From positions 44,100 through 108,099 of the forward strand of contig NZ_BAOG01000102.1 of NCBI RefSeq assembly GCF_000400365.1: a stretch of 64,000 nt of DNA. Reading direction: 5' to 3'. Below are positions 9,310-18,063 of the stretch, piece by piece. The position numbers and the translations under genes are program-made. Source of the DNA: Vibrio jasicida CAIM 1864 = LMG 25398. Its GTDB lineage: Bacteria > Pseudomonadota > Gammaproteobacteria > Enterobacterales > Vibrionaceae. Each line of letters starts with the position of its first letter. Positions within the stretch are counted from its first letter, which is position 1. The notes beneath the pieces were generated by a model that saw only the letters and a program-made list of their open reading frames with translations, was not told where the DNA came from and searched no databases.

Positions 9310-10116
9310 CTAGGCTAAAGATAACTTTGGTAGCGGTTGATACAGGACTTCAATAATATCTGACAGAATGTGGTCGTAAGTGTTAAATATGGTCAAAGAT
9401 AAATCCGAAGTAATATCATACAACTTCTCTACTTTAAGCGTGTTGATATCCCCATCAATGTATTCGTTGAGTACCTGTATGGAACTTACTGATGTAGGAG
9501 AGGCAAGGCTCAAAGGGCTGATAACCGCAAGCTGATTAAGCCTTCTTATCATTACTGACGCATAATTGCGCATTCGTTCAGGACCGCCGCGATCTTCCAT
9601 ATCTTGGATACTAATCCGTAACTGAGTTAATGTTTCTAAGCTGTCGATGACAGTTTGCCAATTCATGTGATATTCGTCATTAAGTTCATCTCTTTGAGCG
9701 ATAGCCAACCACGCAATGGTCACTTCATCCATCAGGAACAAACAGTGACGAATTAACCGGCCATGTTCCATCTGATTGCGTGCTACAGAGTTATCATCCC
9801 ATTGCTCCATCAGTTTATCGATTTTGATTTGCAGCACGCGATACATGGGTTTGTTCTCGAAGTGTGACGTATCAAGTAATAGGTGTAACTTATTGCTCAA
9901 CTCACGATGGACGTGTTCTATCTCATTTTCGTGGTTTTGATGATATTGGAGAGAGTGGTGAGTCATTGCTCGATGACGCCGTAATAGGTAGACAACATCA
10001 CGCAATAAACTGAGTAGCTGGTATTTACGAGCATGTTGCTTCTCGCGCTTCGCAGCCAAGTGATAAATCCCCGCCAGAATGGCAATTGAAATGAAAGTTG
10101 AAATCAAAACAAACAT
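9310..10116 (-). CDS. Uncharacterised membrane-anchored helical protein
   Basis: A 268-residue protein I do not recognise with certainty. It begins with one hydrophobic segment (about residues 1-20) followed by a basic stretch (AAKREKQHARK), so it is probably anchored with the rest in the cytoplasm. The remainder is almost entirely helical, rich in His, Leu and Gln. The segment VVYLLRRHRAMTHHS faintly resembles nitrate/nitrite-sensing (NIT) domains, but there is no output domain. The ATG at 10114-10116 has AAGGAG six bases upstream; the in-frame TTG before it abuts that site. It is monocistronic, between fadR and metG. Function is unknown. Confidence 0.75.
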   Translation of the reverse strand: MFVLISTFISIAILAGIYHLAAKREKQHARKYQLLSLLRDVVYLLRRHRAMTHHSLQYHQNHENEIEHVHRELSNKLHLLLDTSHFENKPMYRVLQIKIDKLMEQWDDNSVARNQMEHGRLIRHCLFLMDEVTIAWLAIAQRDELNDEYHMNWQTVIDSLETLTQLRISIQDMEDRGGPERMRNYASVMIRRLNQLAVISPLSLASPTSVSSIQVLNEYIDGDINTLKVEKLYDITSDLSLTIFNTYDHILSDIIEVLYQPLPKLSLA

Positions 10117-10273
10117 AACCAACTCCTTGTTAGTGCTTTTGACCTAGCAAGTAAGTAGGAGCAGTTTTAATGCCAATAATTAAAGTCAATAAAAACAGGG
10201 TGTTATGAGTTTTGATTAAAATCAGGCGTACAAATTTGGTGCGTACTCTCACCAAAAGTGTGAATTTGGTCAA

Positions 10274-10305
10274 AAAAAAATCCCCGCCGAATTGGCAGGG
10301 ATTTT
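10274..10305 (-). terminator. metG terminator
   Basis: A near-perfect stem (AAATCCC-C-GCC with GGC-A-GGGATTT) lies just after the metG stop; on the minus strand the stem is followed by a long T-run. Confidence 0.82.
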
Positions 10306-10329
10306 TAAGCAATACGATAACGTAATGAA

Positions 10330-12390
10330 TTACATTACACGCATACCTGGCTGAGCACCTTCGTGTGGCTCAAGGATCCATAGGTCGCTGCCGCCAGGGC
10401 CCGCTGCTAGGATCATACCTTCAGACATACCAAACTTCATCTTACGAGGTTTTAGGTTCGCTACCATTACGGTTAGCTTGCCTTCTAGCTCTTCAGGTTT
10501 GTAAGCTGACTTGATGCCAGAGAATACTTGGCGAGTCTCACCACCGATGTCCAGTTGGAACTTCAGTAGCTTGTTTGCTTTTGGCACTTCTTCACACGAG
10601 ATGATGCGCGCGATACGCATATCAACGGCTGCGAAAGCATCAAACTCAATCTCTTCAGCGATAGGATCTTTGTCTAGCTCAGTTTGGCTTGCTTTTTCTT
10701 TCTCAGCTTCAGCTTTCTCTTTTGCTGCTGCTTCAGCGGCTGCATCTTCTTTAGAAGACTCAATCATCGCTTCCACTTTCTTAGGATCAATTCGGTTAAA
10801 TAACGCTTTGAACTTAGTGATCTCGTGATCAGTTAGCGGAGTAGCAACGCCTTCCCACGTTAGCTCTTCGTTTAGGAAAGCTTCAGTGCGAGCCGCAAGC
10901 TCAGGCATCACTGGTTTCAGGTAAGCCATTAGTACGCGGAATAGGTTGATACCTACAGAAGAAACTTCTTGAAGCTCTTTCTCTTTACCTTCTTCTTTTG
11001 CAAGAACCCAAGGTGCTTTCTCATCGATGTACTGGTTCGCTTTGTCTGCTAGCGCTGTGATTTCACGGATAGCACGGCTGAATTCACGAGTTTCGTACAG
11101 CTCACCGATGCGCTCAGCAGCTGCAACAAATTCGTTGTAAAGCTCTGGTTCCGCAAATTCAGCAGATAGCTTGCCTTCAAAGCGCTTAGTGATGAAACCT
11201 GCGTTACGAGAAGCTAGGTTAACAATCTTGTTTACTACGTCAGCGTTTACACGTTGAGTGAAGTCTTCAAGGTTAAGGTCAAGGTCATCGATACGGCTAT
11301 TTAGTTTCGCTGCGTAGTAGTAACGTAGGCACTCAGGGTCTAGGTGGTTTAGGTACGTGCTCGCTTTGATGAATGTGCCTTTAGACTTAGACATCTTAGC
11401 GCCGTTTACTGTTACGTAGCCGTGTACGAATACGTTGTTTGGCTTACGGAAACCAGAACCTTCTAGCATCGCAGGCCAGAATAGGCTATGGAAGTAAACG
11501 ATGTCTTTACCGATGAAGTGGTAAAGCTCAGCAGTGCTGTCTTTCTTCCAGTATTCGTTGAAGTCTAGGTCATCACGCTTGTCACATAGGTTCTTGAATG
11601 AGCCCATGTAACCGATAGGTGCATCTAGCCATACGTAGAAGAACTTGTCTTTTTCACCAGGAATTTCGAAACCGAAGTAAGGCGCATCACGAGAGATATC
11701 CCACTGTTGCAGACCAGACTCGAACCACTCTTGCATTTTGTTTGCTGTTTCAGCTTGCAGTGAGCCAGAGCGTGTCCACTCTTTTAGCATGCTTTCGAAC
11801 TGAGGTAGGTCGAAGAAGAAATGCTCAGAGTCTTTCATTACTGGAGTTGCGCCAGATACTGCTGATTTTGGGTTAATCAGTTCAGTTGGGCTGTACGTCT
11901 CACCACAGTTATCACAGTTGTCGCCATATTGGTCTTCTGACTTACACTTAGGGCAAGTACCTTTAACGAAGCGATCTGGTAGGAACATTTCCTTCTCAGG
12001 ATCGAACAACTGAGAAATAGTACGGCTAGAGATAAAACCGTTTTTCTTCAGCTCAAGGTAGATGTGAGAAGCCAGTTCACGGTTCTCTTCTGAGTGTGTG
12101 CTGTGGTAGTTATCAAAGCTAATATCAAAGCCAGCGAAGTCTTTTTGATGCTCTTCGCTCACTGCAGCGATCATCTCTTCTGGCGTAATACCCATCTGTT
12201 GTGCTTTTAGCATGATTGGCGTGCCGTGAGCATCGTCAGCACAGATGAAGTTTACAGTGTTGCCACGCAGGCGTTGGTAGCGAACCCAGATGTCAGCTTG
12301 AATGTGCTCAAGCATGTGACCTAGGTGAATCGAACCATTAGCGTACGGAAGGGCACAAGTTACCAGCAGTTTTCTTGGATCGTTTGCCAT
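10330..12390 (-). CDS. metG: Methionyl-tRNA synthetase
   Basis: A 686-residue class I enzyme that charges tRNA(Met). The HIGH-type motif HLGH is at 22-25 and KMSKS at 332-336. A zinc knuckle has C146, C149, C159 and C162. The C-terminal part contains a charged Ala/Glu/Lys linker (about 545-580) and then an EMAP-II/Trbp111-like tRNA-binding and dimerisation domain to the end, as in the E. coli enzyme. It is divergent from mrp, as is common in gammaproteobacteria. Confidence 0.97.
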   Translation of the reverse strand: MANDPRKLLVTCALPYANGSIHLGHMLEHIQADIWVRYQRLRGNTVNFICADDAHGTPIMLKAQQMGITPEEMIAAVSEEHQKDFAGFDISFDNYHSTHSEENRELASHIYLELKKNGFISSRTISQLFDPEKEMFLPDRFVKGTCPKCKSEDQYGDNCDNCGETYSPTELINPKSAVSGATPVMKDSEHFFFDLPQFESMLKEWTRSGSLQAETANKMQEWFESGLQQWDISRDAPYFGFEIPGEKDKFFYVWLDAPIGYMGSFKNLCDKRDDLDFNEYWKKDSTAELYHFIGKDIVYFHSLFWPAMLEGSGFRKPNNVFVHGYVTVNGAKMSKSKGTFIKASTYLNHLDPECLRYYYAAKLNSRIDDLDLNLEDFTQRVNADVVNKIVNLASRNAGFITKRFEGKLSAEFAEPELYNEFVAAAERIGELYETREFSRAIREITALADKANQYIDEKAPWVLAKEEGKEKELQEVSSVGINLFRVLMAYLKPVMPELAARTEAFLNEELTWEGVATPLTDHEITKFKALFNRIDPKKVEAMIESSKEDAAAEAAAKEKAEAEKEKASQTELDKDPIAEEIEFDAFAAVDMRIARIISCEEVPKANKLLKFQLDIGGETRQVFSGIKSAYKPEELEGKLTVMVANLKPRKMKFGMSEGMILAAGPGGSDLWILEPHEGAQPGMRVM

Positions 12391-12547
12391 ACTTAATAAT
12401 CGCTTTTTGATAGGTATAAAAAATAGAGACTAATACTACCCCATGAGTTCCCTAACGCCAAGGCATCAAACCATGGATTGCCTTAGTTTTTTTGGGGTTC
12501 TGAATCTCGCCGCTGGGTGCTACGATTAGATGCATAAAGGAGGCCTC

Positions 12548-13624
12548 ATGCATCAGTTCACTTCAAAACAAGATTTTTGTCATTGGCTTAACCAGTTTCA
12601 ACATCCGCAGTTGGTGGAAAACTGGGCAGATATTAATGGTATGGTTGCGATCCCCGCGCAAGGTGGTATTCAAATTACCTTGCCGTTTGCGAGCAACGAA
12701 CTCCAAGTTGCGTTGAGCCATTGGGTTAAAGAGCAACAAGCATCGGGTGATGTTCCAGCGTTCGATTGTCAAATCGAGTTGAATATCAAAGCGCTTGAGA
12801 CGCAAGTTACCAATGCCGTTAAAGGCGTGAAAAACATTATCGCAGTTAGCTCAGCAAAGGGAGGCGTGGGTAAATCGACAACGGCTGTCAACCTTGCTTT
12901 AGCCATTGCACAGTCGGGGGCGAAAGTTGGCTTGTTAGATGCTGATATCTATGGCCCATCGGTTCCTATGATGCTAGGTCAAGAAGACGCAAAACCAGAA
13001 GTTCGCGATGCGAAATGGATGGAGCCTATTTTCGCACATGGTATCTATACTCATTCTATCGGTTACTTAGTGGATAAGTCGGAAGCGGCCATTTGGCGCG
13101 GCCCGATGGCCTCTAAAGCGCTTTCACAGTTGCTGACGGAAACCGATTGGCCAGAGCTTGATTACTTGGTGATTGATATGCCACCTGGTACGGGTGATAT
13201 TCAATTGACGTTGTCACAGCAGATTCCAGTAACAGGTACTGTGCTTGTTACGACACCACAAGATCTTGCATTAGCGGATGCTCGTAAAGGGGCGGCGATG
13301 TTCCATAAAGTGAACGTCCCAGTTGTCGGTGTAGTTGAGAACATGAGTTATCACATTTGTGGTCAGTGTGGTGCGGTCGAGCACATTTTTGGTACTGGCG
13401 GAGCTGAAAAAATGTCGCAAGAGTTTGGCTTAGCCTTACTGGGTCAAATCCCATTGCACATTTCAATGCGGGAAGACATTGATTTGGGCACTCCAACGGT
13501 CGCAAGACGTCCGGAGAGTGAGCATGCTGGCTACTACAAGCAATTGGCCGATCGTGTTTGTAGCATCATGTATTGGCAAGGAAAGACCAAGCCAGATGCA
13601 ATCAGTTTTACAATGGTAAACTAA
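12548..13624 (+). CDS. mrp: Iron-sulfur cluster carrier Mrp/ApbC
   Basis: A 358-residue P-loop ATPase that carries and transfers Fe-S clusters. It has a short N-terminal MIP18-like region, a deviant Walker A motif (AKGGVGKS, 103-110), the Walker B segment YLVIDMPPGTGD, and the cluster-binding pair C271-x-x-C274 in ICGQCG. I choose the ATG at 12548, which has AAAGGAGG four bases upstream; an in-frame ATG at 12530 lacks a binding site. It is divergent from metG and followed by udk, though 181 bp separate them. Confidence 0.93.
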   Translation: MHQFTSKQDFCHWLNQFQHPQLVENWADINGMVAIPAQGGIQITLPFASNELQVALSHWVKEQQASGDVPAFDCQIELNIKALETQVTNAVKGVKNIIAVSSAKGGVGKSTTAVNLALAIAQSGAKVGLLDADIYGPSVPMMLGQEDAKPEVRDAKWMEPIFAHGIYTHSIGYLVDKSEAAIWRGPMASKALSQLLTETDWPELDYLVIDMPPGTGDIQLTLSQQIPVTGTVLVTTPQDLALADARKGAAMFHKVNVPVVGVVENMSYHICGQCGAVEHIFGTGGAEKMSQEFGLALLGQIPLHISMREDIDLGTPTVARRPESEHAGYYKQLADRVCSIMYWQGKTKPDAISFTMVN

Positions 13625-13805
13625 GTTCTTAAACAGTACTGGTTGAAAACTGTTCGTTTTATCGTTTGCCTAGAGGTTGATCCTCTAGGTAGACAGAAAC
13701 TTATAACGAAACTCTAATTCCAGCTAGTAACTATGGGGTGAACTCCCTATAATCACGCAGTTTATCTTTTTATGTGACTAGAAAATCATCATCGGGTGCA
13801 AACTA

Positions 13806-14447
13806 ATGTCTGATAATAATCAATGCGTCATCGTAGGTATTGCTGGCGCTTCTGCTTCTGGAAAAAGTCTGATCGCGAGCACGATTTACAATGAGCTTCG
13901 CGAGAAAGTGGGCGATCATCAAATCGGTGTCATCACGGAAGATTGCTACTACAACGACCAAAGCCAACTAAGCATGGAAGAGCGTGTAAAGACTAACTAC
14001 GATCACCCGAGCGCGTTAGACCACGACCTACTTTGTGAACACTTGGAAAAATTGGTGCGTGGCGAAGCCGTAGAAGTGCCTGAGTACAGCTACACTGAGC
14101 ACACTCGTACAAGTAACACCACACCAATGACCCCTAAAAAGGTAATCATTTTAGAAGGCATCTTGCTGCTAACGGACCCACGCCTGCGTAACCTAATGCA
14201 CGCAACTGTGTTTATGGATACGCCTTTGGATATTTGTCTACTTCGTCGTGTTAAGCGTGACGTTGAAGAACGCGGTCGTACAATGGACTCTGTTCTTAAG
14301 CAATACCAACAAACTGTTCGTCCGATGTTCATGCAATTTATTGAACCTTCAAAGCAATACGCAGATATCATCGTTCCTCGTGGTGGTAAAAACCGTATCG
14401 CAATCGACGTTCTTAAAGCGCACATTGCAAAACTTCTGAAAGCTTAA
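13806..14447 (+). CDS. udk: Uridine/cytidine kinase
   Basis: A 213-residue nucleoside kinase in pyrimidine salvage, phosphorylating uridine and cytidine with GTP or ATP. The P-loop GASASGKS covers residues 14-21, EDCYYNDQS and YDHPSALDH form the substrate-binding region, and the C-terminus QFIEPSKQYADIIVPRGG is the family signature. Length equals the E. coli protein. A strong terminator follows. Confidence 0.96.
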   Translation: MSDNNQCVIVGIAGASASGKSLIASTIYNELREKVGDHQIGVITEDCYYNDQSQLSMEERVKTNYDHPSALDHDLLCEHLEKLVRGEAVEVPEYSYTEHTRTSNTTPMTPKKVIILEGILLLTDPRLRNLMHATVFMDTPLDICLLRRVKRDVEERGRTMDSVLKQYQQTVRPMFMQFIEPSKQYADIIVPRGGKNRIAIDVLKAHIAKLLKA

Positions 14448-14482
14448 GCCTTTAGACGGCTATATCGCTTTATTTTTGTGAT

Positions 14483-14517
14483 AAGAAGTGGCACCTTAGG
14501 TGCCACTTCTTTTTTTT
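14483..14517 (+). terminator. udk terminator
   Basis: AAGAAGTGGCACC pairs with GGTGCCACTTCTT and is followed by a run of eight T. Confidence 0.9.
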
Positions 14518-14636
14518 GTTTTTAAATTAGTCAGTTGCAGATAAAATTGGATGTTTTTCACGCTTTTGCGGAACTGTCTGCGATAAGTGGCGTCAGCTAT
14601 TATAATTTTAAAAACACACGAGCAAGGAAAAAGCGA

Positions 14637-16724
14637 ATGAAGAAACTGCTCTTAATTATCGCCATACCTGTTGTGGCAATTTTGGCCGTTGTTTTAGCAT
14701 TAATTATTTTCGTCAATCCGAATCAATTTAAACCCCTTATTGTGGAACAAGCGCAGAAGCAAACGGGTTTAGAGTTGGTGATTGAAGGCGATATCAGTTG
14801 GCAGTTTTTCCCATCGATTGGTTTCGAACTGGGACGCACCGAGCTGCGCAATCCTCAAGGTTTTAGCCAACCAAACTTATTCAAAGTCGACGCCGTCGGT
14901 GTGGATGTCTCAGTTACGCCTCTGTTGAGCAAACAATTAGAAATTGGCAATGTCACACTGGATGGCGCTGAGTTCTATTTAGAAACCTTGAAAGATGGCA
15001 GCAAAAATATTGATGCTCTTACCAAGGCGCAAACTCAACAAGCTGAGCAAACAACGAATACTACGCCGAAGCAGGAGAGTGCAACGCAAGGTTCTGGCTC
15101 CGATTGGACAATCAATCTTGCAGGAGTCAGCATCTCAAATGGTTATGTTGAAATCCAAGACAAGCAAGCAGATAGCCATATTAAGCTTTCTGATATCTCT
15201 TTAAATCTCTCCCAGTTTGCTTTTGATAACTGGACCACCGCAGATTTTGGTGTGAAAGGTGAGATGAATGAGCAGAAGTTTACTGCCCAAGGTAAAGCTG
15301 ACTTTAAGTTGGCGAAAGGTCTTGCAAACTATGCTCTGAAAGACATTAACTTTGATGCGACTTATGCGGATGCGACAAACAAGATTGATTCCGCAACTAT
15401 CGGTCTGGACACTTTTGAGTTCGATAAGGCCAATAACCTAAGCTATGCGCTCAAAGGCGAAGCGGGTGGCATGAAACTCGATATGAAAGGCGGCGGTGAG
15501 CTGAACGTTGATAAGGCGATTAGCAAAGTGCAATTAAACAAGTTGACGCTCAACTCAACTTTTGAGGGGGATACGCTGCCGCAATCACCAATGAAAGTGG
15601 ATATGGCTTCGGATCTTTCGTTTGACCTAACTAAGAGTTACCTGAGCTTTGTGTTGGAGAAGCTAACGGCGAACGCCATTGCACTTGATGGTAAAGCGGA
15701 TGTCACTCTGGGGGATATTCCTAAGGTACGCTTTGCTGTGCACAGCCCTAATATCGACTTAGATGAATTTTTGGGCTTGAATACTCAAGCTCCTGCGGGT
15801 GATAAACCAGCATCTGGTGGTAGCAAAGCACCAGCAGGACCAGAAGTTGAACCGGACCTGTCTGCATTGAAAACGTTAGACGTGAAAGGCGATATCACGA
15901 TCGATAAATTCAAAGCGGCGAATGCAAAGATGGAAGCCGTAAAAGCAAGCTTCTCTATCAATCGTGGTGTGTTTGATCTGAACTCGTTCACCTCTAAGCT
16001 ATATCAAGGTACGATTTCTGCAACAGCTAAGTTGGATGCTCGTAAATCACCTGCGACTTATACGGCTAAGAAGTCGATCAAAGGTATTCATGTTCAACCG
16101 CTACTTATTGATGTAGCGAACAACGATATGCTTGAAGGAACAGGTAATATTGACGTTAATGTCAAGGGCAGCAGCCTCACTCCAACAGGCATCAAAAAGA
16201 ACTTAGTTGGTACTATCGCGATTAACTTTACCGATGGTGCAGTTAACGGCATTAACGTTGCTCAATTGATTCGTGAAAACTACGCACGTTTTAAAGGGCA
16301 GAGCTTAGACGGCACAGATGAAGTGAAGAAAACCGACTTCAGTGCTATGACAGCAACATTGAAACTGAATAAAGGTGTCGTTTCAACGGATAACATGAAA
16401 GCCCAATCACCGTTATTGCGTGTGCGCGGTAAAGGTAAAGCCAACTATCTGAATGAAACCGTCGATTTTACGATCAGTACCTCAGTGGTTGGTTCTTTAG
16501 AAGGGCAAGGTGGTAAGAACATCGATGAACTTAAAGACATTACCATTCCTATCAATGTATCTGGAAAATGGGCAGAGCCTAAATTCAAACTGGTCTTTGA
16601 TGATGTGTTAAAACAAAAAGCGCAGAAAGAAATTGATCGTGGTGTAGAGAAGCTAACGGACAAGATCAAAGATGAGAAGACCAAAGAAGCCGTTGATGGC
16701 CTATTGAAAGGCTTGTTCAATTAA
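14637..16724 (+). CDS. asmA: AsmA-family envelope protein
   Basis: A 695-residue protein with one N-terminal membrane helix (about 5-25) and a large periplasmic region of repeated beta-strands, ending in a charged Lys-rich tail. The N-terminal NPNQFKPLIVEQAQKQTG block and the C-terminal INFTDGAVNGINVAQLIRE block are AsmA signatures. AsmA-like proteins are bridge-type proteins linked to phospholipid transport and outer-membrane homeostasis. A Pro/Gly/Ala-rich linker lies near residues 385-400. The ATG at 14637 has AAGGAA seven bases upstream and starts a good membrane anchor; the frame's upstream TTG extension of 34 residues is rejected. Confidence 0.87.
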   Translation: MKKLLLIIAIPVVAILAVVLALIIFVNPNQFKPLIVEQAQKQTGLELVIEGDISWQFFPSIGFELGRTELRNPQGFSQPNLFKVDAVGVDVSVTPLLSKQLEIGNVTLDGAEFYLETLKDGSKNIDALTKAQTQQAEQTTNTTPKQESATQGSGSDWTINLAGVSISNGYVEIQDKQADSHIKLSDISLNLSQFAFDNWTTADFGVKGEMNEQKFTAQGKADFKLAKGLANYALKDINFDATYADATNKIDSATIGLDTFEFDKANNLSYALKGEAGGMKLDMKGGGELNVDKAISKVQLNKLTLNSTFEGDTLPQSPMKVDMASDLSFDLTKSYLSFVLEKLTANAIALDGKADVTLGDIPKVRFAVHSPNIDLDEFLGLNTQAPAGDKPASGGSKAPAGPEVEPDLSALKTLDVKGDITIDKFKAANAKMEAVKASFSINRGVFDLNSFTSKLYQGTISATAKLDARKSPATYTAKKSIKGIHVQPLLIDVANNDMLEGTGNIDVNVKGSSLTPTGIKKNLVGTIAINFTDGAVNGINVAQLIRENYARFKGQSLDGTDEVKKTDFSAMTATLKLNKGVVSTDNMKAQSPLLRVRGKGKANYLNETVDFTISTSVVGSLEGQGGKNIDELKDITIPINVSGKWAEPKFKLVFDDVLKQKAQKEIDRGVEKLTDKIKDEKTKEAVDGLLKGLFN

Positions 16725-16746
16725 CTGCGGTCTAAATCTAAAAGAG

Positions 16747-16777
16747 AAAAGGGTTGGCAATACGCCAACCCTTTTTT
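16747..16777. terminator. Bidirectional terminator between asmA and btuR
   Basis: AAAAGGGTTGGC and GCCAACCCTTTT pair around a 5-base loop with T/A tracts on both sides; the two genes converge. Confidence 0.88.
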
Positions 16778-16801
16778 ATTAATTATTGCACGATGAATAG
16801 A

Positions 16802-17407
16802 TTACCAATCCACACCTTTTAAAGCTTTTACGCCAGATTCAAAAGCGTGTTTGACGTTCTTTACTTCCGATACTGTATCGGCCATTTCAATCAGAGTGCG
16901 GTGTGCTCCGCGGCCAGTGATCACGACAGACTGCATTTTAGGACGGTTGTTTAGGGCTTCTACGACCTCATCCAAGTCTATGTACCCATAGCTCACCATG
17001 TAAGTTAATTCGTCAAACAGAATCACATCGATCGATTCGTCTTTAAGCATACGCTTACATTCTTGCCAAACTAACTGAGCAGCATCTGTATCCGCCGTTT
17101 TATTCTGTGTTTCCCATGTAAAACCCGTGGCCATCACTTGGAATTCTACCCCAAGTTTTTCAAGTAGATTACGCTCGCCGTTGTCCCAAGTACCTTTAAT
17201 AAATTGAGCAACGGAACAATTCAAACCGTGACCAACTGCACGAGCGATTGTTCCGAAGCCCGAAGTTGACTTCCCTTTACCGTTACCTGTGATAACCAGT
17301 AGCAAGCCTTTTTCCTCTTGAGCCGCAGCAATTTTTGCGTCTACCTGTTCTTTTACTTTTTGTTGGCGAGCCTTATGGCGTGCTTCTTTGTTTTCTTCGA
17401 TAGACAT
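16802..17407 (-). CDS. btuR: Cob(I)yrinic acid a,c-diamide adenosyltransferase
   Basis: A 201-residue enzyme of the CobA/CobO/BtuR family that adenosylates corrinoids using ATP. The P-loop GNGKGKS is at 41-47, with the family segments QFIKGTWDNGE, FDELTYMVSYGY and VITGRGAH. A charged N-terminal helix precedes the catalytic core, as in BtuR. No de novo cobalamin genes are nearby, so a salvage role is likely. It is divergent from the tyrosine phosphatase gene. Confidence 0.93.
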   Translation of the reverse strand: MSIEENKEARHKARQQKVKEQVDAKIAAAQEEKGLLLVITGNGKGKSTSGFGTIARAVGHGLNCSVAQFIKGTWDNGERNLLEKLGVEFQVMATGFTWETQNKTADTDAAQLVWQECKRMLKDESIDVILFDELTYMVSYGYIDLDEVVEALNNRPKMQSVVITGRGAHRTLIEMADTVSEVKNVKHAFESGVKALKGVDW

Positions 17408-17524
17408 ATTACTTCCTCAATTCCTTGTCGTGCCTTGCCCAAGCTGACTTGGGTTCATTGGATTATCTCGCTATGATAGACCAACACATCGTGAAGAAAA
17501 ACCATCGATAATTCAGGGAATAAA

Positions 17525-17974
17525 ATGAAGAAAGTACTCGTTGTTTGTATGGGAAATATTTGTCGCTCTCCAACTGGAGAGGCGGTACTGAGAGCGAAAG
17601 CCGAAAAGCTTGGTGTGGATGTCGAAATTGACTCGGCTGGCACAATTGGTTACCACGCAGGTAATTCACCAGATGCACGCTCTATGCAAGCCGGTAAGCA
17701 ACGAGGCTATTCTTTTAAAGGAATACGTTCACGTCAGGTAAAGGTTGAGGATTTTGGAGAGTTTGATCTTGTACTCGCAGCAGACAAGGCGAATCTTGCG
17801 GATCTTCTGGATATTTGCCCGGTAGAGCATCGCCATAAAGTCTCGCTATTTTTGAGCCATTCGGACTCCAAATACGATGAAATTCCTGACCCATATTACG
17901 GTGGAGAAAGGGGGTTTGAATTGGTATTAGATTTGATTGAAGAAGCTTCAGAAGCGATTTTGAACAAGCTATAA
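17525..17974 (+). CDS. Low-molecular-weight protein tyrosine phosphatase
   Basis: A 149-residue cytoplasmic phosphatase. The N-terminal P-loop is complete (C8-MGNIC-R14-S15), and the general acid D122 lies in DPYYGG. In other bacteria such enzymes (Wzb, Etp) partner with a BY-kinase in capsule export, but no kinase or wza/wzc gene is adjacent, so its substrate here is unknown. It is flanked by a divergent btuR and a convergent sulP gene. Confidence 0.92.
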   Translation: MKKVLVVCMGNICRSPTGEAVLRAKAEKLGVDVEIDSAGTIGYHAGNSPDARSMQAGKQRGYSFKGIRSRQVKVEDFGEFDLVLAADKANLADLLDICPVEHRHKVSLFLSHSDSKYDEIPDPYYGGERGFELVLDLIEEASEAILNKL

Positions 17975-17992
17975 ATGTAAATAACAGATAAC

Positions 17993-18022
17993 AAAAAGGG
18001 ACGAGTATGACTCATCCCTTTT
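17993..18022. terminator. Bidirectional terminator between the phosphatase and sulP
   Basis: AAAAAGGGA-GAGT and ACTC-TCCCTTTTT form a stem with one mismatch; the flanking genes converge. Confidence 0.82.
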
Positions 18023-18063
18023 TCGCTTTCTAAAGAACTATACCTGAACAATCTAATTTGGGA

